35,630 bases of DNA from Bacillota bacterium (GTDB taxonomy: Bacteria > Bacillota > Clostridia > Lachnospirales > Lachnospiraceae). The notes beneath the pieces are model-generated. The model ran no database searches. It was not told where the DNA came from and saw nothing but the letters and a program-made list of their open reading frames with translations. Made by a program: the position numbers and the translations under genes. Where the stretch lies: positions 1 to 35,630 of the forward strand of contig JAEWHR010000219.1 of NCBI GenBank assembly GCA_023387655.1. Direction: 5' to 3'. Of this stretch, positions 24,270 through 31,243 are shown in pieces; position 1 is the first letter of the stretch; each line of letters opens with the position of its first letter.

Positions 24270-24317
24270 TATATTCCATTACATTCCCATCAACATTATA
24301 TTCCATTACATTCCCAT
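24270..24317. repeat. 21-bp direct repeat, 27-bp period
   Basis: The same 21 bases (core ATTCCATTACATTCCCAT) occur at 24270-24290 and 24297-24317. The second copy covers the last codons and the stop of the tadC-like gene. It looks like a small tandem duplication of the gene end. Confidence 0.85.
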
Positions 24318-25763
24318 GGACATCACTGCTGGTACCATCAATATTACAATTACAATACATAACATCCCCATCATAGGTATTAGCATCTTCGTGGAAGCCT
24401 TCTCCCCTAAACGTTTTGCCTGTTCCTTACGGTCAAGAAGAGCTTGCACTGATTCCGCTTCTAACATGGGTATCATACCCTTATTTCCTTTTTTCATGTT
24501 TTGAACGATAATTGTACTAAATCTAAGATAGGAAAGTAGCTTACATCTCCTTCCGAAACGTTCATAAGCAACCGATTCCGAGACCCCAAGATCAATTTCA
24601 TTTTTTGTTATTATCATTTCTTCATAAGCAAATCGTTTGACCTTATTACTCTTTCTTATATATAATTTCTTCTTATCCCCTTGAACGTCTTCTAATTCTC
24701 TTTCCTTGCGTATGATATAATCTTTTACAATACGTTCCCATGCTCCATAGGTTGTCATACCTGCACTTAGCAATAACGTATATTTCATCATAATCTCTGG
24801 ATAATCAAGTAAGAGCTGTTCACTCTTATGCTGCTCCCTCTCCTTTTTTTTCTGCTCGATGAAAATTGGGATTCCCATCATAACCATAATCCCCAGAAGC
24901 AACAACGTAATGGAAGAATTTTTTTTGATTGACTTCCATATAACCGAATCTCCCATAATCTCACTAGGTAATTCTATCGTATCTTCTCCCCTATTCTCTT
25001 CCTCTCGCTTTCTTATCTCCATTTCAATGATATCTTTTTTTGATAATTCTAGTTCTTTTGGAGGTAGTATTATGAGATTAATAGAGAATTCATAAGAATC
25101 CTCAAAATACTTTAACGTTACATTAATCCTAGCTAGTACACCTTCCTTAGGTACTCCTTCACTTCTAATACTTCCATCCTCCCTAAGATAATCTGGTTGT
25201 CCAATTTTATAAGAAACTTTAAGGTCTTGGGAACCAAATTGCTTTGGAAGTTTTAAATCAGAGGTTACCTGGTTAAAGTCTAAATTCTTATTTAAAATTA
25301 TCTTTTTTAAGGCAGTTTCAACTGCTTCAAACATCACTCTTCGATTCTCTTTTTTTACCCGTTTTTCTGTTATCTCAAAGGTGAGCTCTTCCTCCTCTTC
25401 ATCCAACTGATAACCAAGACGATAAGTTTTTGATCCTTCTCCTACCTCTGGTCGTTCTATTCTATAACCATCTTGTAGTAACTCTTTGGGATTTTTTTGT
25501 TCATTTATAAGAAGAATAGTTAGAAATAATAGAAATACAAAGGTCATTAATGCTCCCTTTTGATACAAAAGTGCTAACTCTTTTGCACTTGATTTTCTAG
25601 GGCGGTGAATTATTTGAAACCAACAAAAACCTACCAGAGAATAGAATTTCTTTAGGGGATGTTCTTTATGATCAAGACCATCAATGAACTCTTTGTCATA
25701 GGATTTTGATAGAAGAAACAAAACAAGAAAAAGAATAAAAATGAATAGAATTACATAAGTCAT
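24306..25763 (-). CDS. tadC: TadC-like type II secretion F protein with extracytoplasmic insert
   Basis: An inner-membrane platform protein of the Tad machine, 485 residues; ordinary TadC is about 300. Helix 1 (1-18) and helix 2 (about 69-87) are followed by a long insert (about 89-283) before helix 3 (284-303). The F domain occupies about 318-445 (LLLDYPEIMMKYTLLLSAGMTTYGAWERIV, typical F-box), and a final helix lies at about 463-483. The insert part 140-235 (ALKKIILNKNLDF...; LPKQFG; YLREDGSIR; FEFS-like SINLIILP) resembles atrophied bacterial Ig-like domains. An extracytoplasmic Ig-like insert in TadC is unusual. Start is at the ATG 16 bases after tadB. Confidence 0.82.
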   Translation of the reverse strand: MTYVILFIFILFLVLFLLSKSYDKEFIDGLDHKEHPLKKFYSLVGFCWFQIIHRPRKSSAKELALLYQKGALMTFVFLLFLTILLINEQKNPKELLQDGYRIERPEVGEGSKTYRLGYQLDEEEEELTFEITEKRVKKENRRVMFEAVETALKKIILNKNLDFNQVTSDLKLPKQFGSQDLKVSYKIGQPDYLREDGSIRSEGVPKEGVLARINVTLKYFEDSYEFSINLIILPPKELELSKKDIIEMEIRKREEENRGEDTIELPSEIMGDSVIWKSIKKNSSITLLLLGIMVMMGIPIFIEQKKKEREQHKSEQLLLDYPEIMMKYTLLLSAGMTTYGAWERIVKDYIIRKERELEDVQGDKKKLYIRKSNKVKRFAYEEMIITKNEIDLGVSESVAYERFGRRCKLLSYLRFSTIIVQNMKKGNKGMIPMLEAESVQALLDRKEQAKRLGEKASTKMLIPMMGMLCIVIVILMVPAVMSMGM

Positions 25764-25779
25764 AGTAGCTCCAATCTGC

Positions 25780-26523
25780 TTATACCCGGATGGCTATAAT
25801 TTTGTCAACCAACCTAGTTAAAATCAAATAGATCCCTAATAGAATTGTCATAAAAATAATACCAAATAAATTATGATAAAGAGGTTTTAAAAACTGCGGA
25901 CTACCAAGCAACATATATCCTAAGATACCAAATGGAACAAACTTCATGATATTAGCTTCCATCTTTTTTGCTGTGATAAGAGTTTCTATTTCTCGCATAA
26001 CCTCTACCTTTTCACCAATTGTTTTGCTAGTCATCTTAATAATAGCGACTAAATCCCCTCCGGTTCGTTTAGCTGTCTTAAAAACTTCACAAAAGCACTC
26101 CACATCCTCTAACTTACTTCGACTAGCAAATTGAGCAATTGCATCTTCTATAGGGATGTTATGATTAATCAAAGATACAATACATTGGAATTCCTTCATA
26201 ATGAGTGCCTCTTTTGAATACATTAATTCCAAATCCTTGATTGCTGCTCTAAACGCATTCTCAATGGAATAGCCCGCTTCTAAGGCCACTGACAAGCTAT
26301 GAATTCCATCTAAAAACTCGGCATTTAATTTCTTTTTACGATCCTCTGCCATTTTTTTCTGTTCTTTTTTATAAAAAAAATATAGATATGGAGATAATAA
26401 TAGACATAAAAAGAGATTTTGATAAAATAAGAAACTTACAATAAGACACAATAGAAATCCTTTGAATAGGCATAAAATTATTTCTTTTCTGTTCATAAGA
26501 TAAATGTCATAATCCTCAATCAT
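25780..26523 (-). CDS. tadB: TadB-like type II secretion F protein
   Basis: An inner-membrane platform protein, 247 residues. Two hydrophobic segments (about 13-50) are followed by the T2SSF domain (about 65-195), with LDGIHSLSVALEAGYSIENAFRAA, NIPIEDAIAQFASRSKLEDVECFCEVFKTAKRTGGDL and IGEKVEVMREIETLITAKKMEANIMKF. Two more helices lie at about 193-240. It lies between tadA (12 bases) and tadC (16 bases), the standard Tad order, and should form a complex with both. Confidence 0.9.
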   Translation of the reverse strand: MIEDYDIYLMNRKEIILCLFKGFLLCLIVSFLFYQNLFLCLLLSPYLYFFYKKEQKKMAEDRKKKLNAEFLDGIHSLSVALEAGYSIENAFRAAIKDLELMYSKEALIMKEFQCIVSLINHNIPIEDAIAQFASRSKLEDVECFCEVFKTAKRTGGDLVAIIKMTSKTIGEKVEVMREIETLITAKKMEANIMKFVPFGILGYMLLGSPQFLKPLYHNLFGIIFMTILLGIYLILTRLVDKIIAIRV

Positions 26524-26535
26524 CTACTACCTCCT

Positions 26536-27750
26536 TTATAAGGATAGGCCTGCACGTAATAATTTTTGTACATGGAGTAGTGAATTGTCTGTCTTTTTTA
26601 GTTCCCCTAATACTTTTCCCTCCTTTGATTCCCCTTCTTCGGAAAATAAGAAAAGAGGATTTACTTCAATTTCCCCATCCACACACTCTAACACCTCAAC
26701 GATTTCTAATACTCTTCTTGATTTATCTCGGAGCCTTCCAAGATGAATCACAATATCAATGGCAGATGCAATCTGTTTTCTAACAGCCAATAGTGGGATA
26801 TCTGCCCCAAGTAAAACCATAGTTTCTAATCGAGATAACATATCCGTGGGCGAATTAGAATGCCCCGTACTCATTCCGTTATGTCCTGTGTTTAGAGCTT
26901 GTAGCATATCAATACTTGAAGCATCTCGAACTTCTCCTACAATAATACGATCTGGTCTCATACGGAGACTGCTCTTAATCAAGTCACGAATCGAGATTTC
27001 ATTCTTACCCTCTACGTTTGCATTTCTTACTTCCAAACGCACTAGATTAGGTATGTTACGTATTTGTAGCTCTGCGGAATCTTCAATTGTAATTATCCTC
27101 TCTTCTGAAGGAATGTAATTAGATAATGCATTTAGGAAAGTTGTTTTACCAGAACCTGTACCTCCACTAATGAAGATATTATATCCTGCAATCACTAACT
27201 TCTTTAAAACTTCAGCTGCTTCCTTAGTCAAGGAACCTATCGACACCAGTTTTTCCATTGTCATTGTTTCTTTTGGAAACTTTCGAATTGTTATAGTTGG
27301 TCCTCCAATCGCTATCGGTGGAAGTACTATATTAACGCGAGAACCATCCTTTAATCTCGCATCCACAATAGGGCTAGATTCATTAATAATACGATTTGCA
27401 CCTGCTACAATAGTTTGGATCACATCTTCTAACTTTCTCTCTGATTCAAACTCTTTCTCCCATCTCATCAATTTACCATCTCGCTCTACAAAGATTTCTC
27501 TTGCACCATTAATCATGATTTCTGTAATGGAAGTATCCTCTACAAGCTCCTGTAACACGTCTAACCTACGAATGGCATTAAAAATTTCTCTTCGAAGTCG
27601 TTGTTTGTCAGTAATACTTATGTATTCTTCTTTGCTACGGATCTTAATCACTTCATCGATTCGGTCAAATAGTTCCTCTTCTGATAATTCTTTTGTCATA
27701 TCAATACCAGCAAGAATTTGTTCCTGTAATTCCTGCTTTCTCTGTTCCAT
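26536..27750 (-). CDS. tadA: Tad secretion ATPase TadA/CpaF
   Basis: A cytosolic hexameric ATPase that powers pilin assembly, 404 residues. The ATG at 27750 has AGAGG seven bases ahead and is preferred to a TTG two codons upstream. The N-terminal domain (about 50-170) has the CpaF pattern ITEIMINGAREIFVERDGKL and DARLKDGSRVNIVLPPIAIGGPTITIRKF. Walker A is GGTGSGKT (196-203), the Asp box is RIITIEDSAELQI, the Walker B region is RPDRIIVGEVRDASSIDMLQALNTGHNGMSTGHSNS with both His. All catalytic elements are intact. The Walker B Glu is in GEVRD. Confidence 0.95.
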   Translation of the reverse strand: MEQRKQELQEQILAGIDMTKELSEEELFDRIDEVIKIRSKEEYISITDKQRLRREIFNAIRRLDVLQELVEDTSITEIMINGAREIFVERDGKLMRWEKEFESERKLEDVIQTIVAGANRIINESSPIVDARLKDGSRVNIVLPPIAIGGPTITIRKFPKETMTMEKLVSIGSLTKEAAEVLKKLVIAGYNIFISGGTGSGKTTFLNALSNYIPSEERIITIEDSAELQIRNIPNLVRLEVRNANVEGKNEISIRDLIKSSLRMRPDRIIVGEVRDASSIDMLQALNTGHNGMSTGHSNSPTDMLSRLETMVLLGADIPLLAVRKQIASAIDIVIHLGRLRDKSRRVLEIVEVLECVDGEIEVNPLFLFSEEGESKEGKVLGELKKTDNSLLHVQKLLRAGLSL

Positions 27751-27793
27751 ATGCAATCCTCTCCCTCGTTTGCGTTTTTGGGGTACAAGTAGA

Positions 27794-27812
27794 TTATAAA
27801 ATTATTTTATAA
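27794..27812. repeat. Palindrome between tadZ and tadA
   Basis: TTATAAAAT (27794-27802) and ATTTTATAA (27804-27812) form a perfect 9-base inverted repeat with one centre base in a very AT-rich 100-base gap. It could bind a regulator or be chance AT-richness. Confidence 0.4.
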
Positions 27813-27852
27813 GAAAATTTATAAGAAGTTATTGAATTGTATCAATAGATTT

Positions 27853-28827
27853 TTAAAATTGAAATTCCTTTAGAAGTTGTAGATATTCTGATTCTTGTTG
27901 TCTATCTAAGCATATATTCTTTTGACCTTGCTCCTCATAGGGTATCGATATTGTTACTAACTTTTCAATTAAATGTTCCTGACCGGTTCTCTTTAATTGT
28001 TTCTCAAAAGCAATACTGAAATATTGCCTAGCCTCTCCAACCAGTTGTGGATGTAACAATACATCACAGATTTTTAATAAATGAAGGGCTAAGGAGGTAC
28101 ATAGTGAAAATTCTATTACGACAGTTTCATATAACAGATTCTCCTTAAGCTCAGTCAATAACTTATTAATCTCTTCTTGGGTTAATTCATATAGTTCACC
28201 AAAATAATACGTGCCTGAGATATAATCTAATTCTCCCACTTGCTCCAAACATTGCTTTATCTTCACACTCTTATTTACTCCATCCTGCTTTAGTAAATAG
28301 ATAATATCACTTAAACTGCTGTGATCTCCCCTCCCAAGAAGTTCTGAAGGAAAAAAGGGCTGTAAGCAAAGATAAACACACTTCTCTTTCGTAGCTAAAT
28401 ATTTTGCTAGACTTATTGCTATACCTGTTTGTCTAATCTCATAATAGGGAGAAAACACCCCTATTACTCTTTGTCTCCCAGTATGCTTATGCGCTGGTTT
28501 CCAAGTGTAACCGAGATCTAAATAGCGTTCTAGTAACAGATTCATAATATTACTTGCAGACTGATATTTAAAAATAGACTCGTTATCAACCAAAGTATCT
28601 TCAGATAAACAGTAGCTAACTTTTGATAAATTCGTTATCATACTATCTCGGAATTCTTCTGCATACAAAAGGATATCTACCTTATGTTCCTTCTCATATG
28701 TCAGGTAGAGCTCTTCCTCCGTAAATACAACCGTACAGAATCCATAATCCGCTTGCTGATTCATAAACTCCATCAAAAGACGTGCATAATCCTCCTGTGG
28801 ATCTAATATGGCTACAGTTAAATTCAT
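27853..28827 (-). CDS. tadZ: TadZ/CpaE-like protein with degenerate Walker A
   Basis: A 324-residue protein heading the pilus operon; TadZ proteins position the Tad machine at the pole. Residues 1-~95 look like an atypical receiver domain (VAILDPQEDYARLLMEFM..., DILLYAEEF). The MinD/ParA-like part begins at about 121 with VIGVFSPYYEIRQTGIAISLAKYL. In active family members this stretch reads VFSP-GGVGKTT; here the signature Lys is absent (PYYEIRQT, 127-134). A downstream switch motif is likewise unclear, though YETVVIEFSLCTSLALHLL (about 235-253) is in the place of the Walker B region. It probably does not hydrolyse ATP and may act as a scaffold. A good AGGGGGAA ribosome site precedes the ATG. 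Confidence 0.82.
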   Translation of the reverse strand: MNLTVAILDPQEDYARLLMEFMNQQADYGFCTVVFTEEELYLTYEKEHKVDILLYAEEFRDSMITNLSKVSYCLSEDTLVDNESIFKYQSASNIMNLLLERYLDLGYTWKPAHKHTGRQRVIGVFSPYYEIRQTGIAISLAKYLATKEKCVYLCLQPFFPSELLGRGDHSSLSDIIYLLKQDGVNKSVKIKQCLEQVGELDYISGTYYFGELYELTQEEINKLLTELKENLLYETVVIEFSLCTSLALHLLKICDVLLHPQLVGEARQYFSIAFEKQLKRTGQEHLIEKLVTISIPYEEQGQKNICLDRQQESEYLQLLKEFQF

Positions 28828-28990
28828 ATATTCCCCCTGAATTAAATCAATGAATATTTCTTTAGAAACAAGATAGCTGTTAAGAATTTTAAGAAGCTTA
28901 TTTCTTAGATACTGTCTGTCTTACCCTATGTTTCTCTAACTCATAAAGGATATTAAAGCTTTTTCATTTTGACAGACAGCTTTATATGAT
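28828..28990 (-). other. Structured leader of the tad operon
   Basis: The predicted 163-base 5' leader of the tadZ message. CTGTCTGTC and GACAGACAG (28971-28979 and 28912-28920) are perfect 9-base arms enclosing 50 bases. A second hairpin UAAGAA/UUCUUA follows at about 28890-28910. I could not match it to the known c-di-GMP-I or -II riboswitch sequences, so any regulatory role is a guess. Confidence 0.5.
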
Positions 28991-29025
28991 AGGTTTATCA
29001 TATTCCTTAATTTGTAAATCGTCAA
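28984..29025 (-). promoter_or_regulatory. Sigma-A promoter of the tad operon with overlapping operator
   Basis: TTGACG (29020-29025) and TATGAT (28997-29002) are spaced by exactly 17 bases. ATATGATA-N4-TATCATAT (28984-29003), a perfect 8+4+8 inverted repeat, covers the -10 and the start point near 28990. A repressor binding here would block the whole pilus operon. Confidence 0.75.
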
Positions 29026-29324
29026 CTCTTTTTCTGAGTTCCTTCGCATTTTCATCGGTATGCACAGAGAAGAAAAATATTTTATACAATATCCACAATT
29101 TTATAAAGTTATCCACTTGTATAGGTGTGACTGCTAGTAAAAAGCTGCTCCTATTTATTTGAGAAGAACATTATTGATATCAATAAACATCTGTATTGGG
29201 AATACAGCTATAGCAACTTGAGGATCATATGAATTTTTCCTCGAGTTTAGTATAAAACTGATAATATTCCCATATGATTTCATATTGAATAATAAAAGGT
29301 GGAATGTGAATACTTTTAGCGACA
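29026..29324. other. Intergenic region upstream of the tad promoter
   Basis: 299 bases without a gene. It holds two near-match DnaA boxes (around 29089-29115, each one base off) and the left copy of the inverted repeat that flanks the GNAT gene (AAAGGTGGAATGTG, about 29296-29309). No clear terminator was seen after the GNAT gene. Confidence 0.4.
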
Positions 29325-29786
29325 TCATTCTATTATTTTAAATAATATTATTGACCATGGATGCTCTTTCATATTTAGTTCAATAGCCATTTTATGTCCA
29401 ATTTCTTTATACCCATTTTTTTTATATAATTGTAATGCCCAAGGGGCATTTTTTAATGCCTTTATTATTAATATTCTGTTATTTCCCGTGTTTAATTTCT
29501 CAAAATAACTTATAAATTCCTGTCCCAAACCAATCCTTTGATATTCTGTTTTTACATATAATGCTATCATTTCCGTATATTTTTCTTTTTCAACAAATGC
29601 CATAAAAGCAATTGGCATTTGGATATCCTCGTACATTATGTATACATTTGACTCATCAAGCATCTTATAAAATGTATCTAGATCCGCATCCGCTCTATCT
29701 TCCTTACAAAACAATTGATTAGCACTATCATAGATACTCATTAAATCTCTGACATCTTCAATTTCTGCTTTCACAGTTTTTCTCAT
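29325..29786 (-). CDS. GNAT family N-acetyltransferase
   Basis: A 153-residue acetyl-CoA-dependent transferase with a complete GNAT fold: first helix VRDLMSIYDSANQLF, strands VYIMYEDIQMPIAFMAFVEKEK and EMIALYVKTEYQRIGLGQEFISYFEKL with the acetyl-CoA pyrophosphate motif Q-R-x-G-x-G (about 82-88), and ALKNAPWALQLYKKNGYKEIGHKM. The substrate is unknown. No clear ribosome site precedes the ATG. A perfect 12-base palindrome (29798-29809) lies just upstream. The gene is flanked by a 14-base inverted repeat (see findings), which may mark a separate acquisition. Confidence 0.9.
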   Translation of the reverse strand: MRKTVKAEIEDVRDLMSIYDSANQLFCKEDRADADLDTFYKMLDESNVYIMYEDIQMPIAFMAFVEKEKYTEMIALYVKTEYQRIGLGQEFISYFEKLNTGNNRILIIKALKNAPWALQLYKKNGYKEIGHKMAIELNMKEHPWSIILFKIIE

Positions 29787-30223
29787 GTTAAATTAGCGTA
29801 CTATAGTACACATTCCACCTTTCTTATTAACTCATAAAACACCTATAAAACTTTACTATTAATAACTATATTAACGTACAATCCTTATTTTACCACAATA
29901 TTACATAGCCTCAATACTTTTCTTACTTTATAGTAGTATCAGTTTTTTCTCATTATTCTTGTTCTATTAATTCTTATCCAACTAATTTTCTTTACCTACT
30001 AATTTTTCGCATATTAATTCTTTATCTACTATTACATTCCCTACAGTTTTTATCACACTATTCTTAACCTACTAAACCCACTAATTCTTTACCTACTAAT
30101 TTTTACGCATTATTTTTTTACTATCATTCTTGCTAATGCCTGTCCATATTTTAATGGGTAATCAAACATCAACTAAATTTATACAACTTCGTTCTTTATA
30201 AAGAATTAATACATCCATGAACT
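29787..30223. other. AT-rich intergenic region with degenerate direct repeats
   Basis: 437 bases without a gene. It holds the palindrome GTACTATAGTAC (29798-29809), the right copy of the GNAT-flanking inverted repeat (29810-29824), and direct repeats built on CTTTACCTACTAATTTTT at 29982-30012 and 30081-30110, with shorter degenerate copies between. A rho-independent stop for bofA was not seen. Confidence 0.55.
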
Positions 30224-30487
30224 TTAGAAAAAAAGAGAGGTACCATATAATAACAGCAATCCTGGAACCCCTAAAAATGCTGTTATTCCAATACTAACAA
30301 AATTAACTCCAACTAAGGTAGCAACCCCAAAATTTAGAGCTACCGTATTAATAAGATAGATTACCACAACAGATAAGACTGCACGAACGATTACAGTACC
30401 AATCCATTTCTTATGATTCACATATAAATACCATGCAAATAGCATTCCTGCAAGTGCAAATAACAGATAAGAAATATATTGCTTCAT
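30224..30487 (-). CDS. bofA: BofA, inhibitor of pro-sigma-K processing
   Basis: A membrane protein of 87 residues, the length of Bacillus subtilis BofA. In spore-formers it holds the SpoIVFB protease inactive until the forespore signals. The family C-terminal signature is clear: GVNFVSIGITAFLGVPGLLLLYG. Three hydrophobic stretches (about 6-20, 32-50 and 56-85) are seen. The ATG at 30487 is chosen because an upstream GTG at 30499 would overlap its own ribosome site. It is divergent from yaaL; in Bacillus the two are side by side in one direction. Confidence 0.88.
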   Translation of the reverse strand: MKQYISYLLFALAGMLFAWYLYVNHKKWIGTVIVRAVLSVVVIYLINTVALNFGVATLVGVNFVSIGITAFLGVPGLLLLYGTSLFF

Positions 30488-30822
30488 ATTCCTTTTCACC
30501 TTTCTCTTAAAACCTATAAAACCACTTGGCCTATTTATTGTAAGTATATTCTGTCCTAGAAAAGATAGACTAAAATATCATAATGCTTTCTCACTTTTTT
30601 CTCTATTTAGGCGTAGGTTCCTACTACATAGTAATTCTCTAAGAATGATATCTCCGATTCAAAAATTCTGATGTAATCCTATTTCACTTTGCAATTATTA
30701 ATACAACGAAAATAATAGAAAAAATAATACAAGCATGTATATTGCTTCCAATGTAAGACTATAATATAACAAAATATAAAAATAGAAACTTATTATATAA
30801 CGTTTTAAAAGGTGGTGGCGGT
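30488..30822. other. Divergent bofA/yaaL intergenic region
   Basis: 335 bases with no gene. A TATAAT (30760-30765) lies 63 bases before yaaL on the plus strand, but its -35 partner is poor. No promoter could be placed with confidence for bofA, which in Bacillus depends on sigma-E. Confidence 0.4.
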
Positions 30823-31038
30823 ATGAGATTATTTAAGAAAAAACAAGAGGAATTCAATAAAGAACTTCTATTAGAAATTGCAAATACGCAAAAAGAATTA
30901 GAATCCGCTTATTCTAATTTTGAGAATGTTGTTGACCCAGACTTAATTGATAGTTGTATCTATCAGGTAAATGCGATTCAACATCGGTATAAATTCTTAC
31001 TAAAACAGGTGAAGAATTCTACCCCTTATTCTGTATAA
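30823..31038 (+). CDS. yaaL: YaaL/DUF2508 family protein
   Basis: A 71-residue soluble, helical protein of the DUF2508 (YaaL) family: MRLFKKKQEEFNKELLLEIANTQKELESAYSNFENVVDPDLIDSCIYQVNAIQHRYKFLLKQVK. The region N-F-x-N-V-x-DPDLID and the end YKFLLKQ are typical. AAGGTGG lies before the ATG. Function is unknown, but the gene is nearly always next to bofA and recR in Firmicutes. Here it keeps bofA but not recR. Confidence 0.88.
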   Translation: MRLFKKKQEEFNKELLLEIANTQKELESAYSNFENVVDPDLIDSCIYQVNAIQHRYKFLLKQVKNSTPYSV

Positions 31039-31163
31039 TCCTTATTGCGTTCCCGTTTTCGTATCGCAGAGCCAGAGAGGGATTAAAATATATATATACT
31101 TTATTAGGGATCAGTTTTCAAGATAATCATGTCTGGTATATGTTATTTAAGTCTCATATATCA

Positions 31164-31210
31164 ATAAAACAGCACTATGTGGAATTAAACTTCTCATAGT
31201 GCTGTTTTAT
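31164..31210. terminator. Bidirectional terminator between yaaL and metG
   Basis: A perfect 16-base inverted repeat (31164-31179 and 31195-31210; core CAGCACTATG) encloses a 15-base loop, with A-rich and T-rich outer edges. It lies between the ends of two convergent genes. Confidence 0.9.
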
Positions 31211-31243
31211 ATTTGAAAATGTGTGTTGTTTTATATCACTATC

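Noticed and set aside
27170..27799. 209-residue plus-strand frame opposite tadA
   Set aside because: It is the shadow of a highly conserved ATPase; its Ser/Ile-rich composition is typical of antisense frames.
28828..28990. c-di-GMP riboswitch in the tad leader, as seen before some clostridial pilus genes
   Set aside because: The conserved sequence blocks of class I and class II were not found; only an unassigned 9-bp stem is present.
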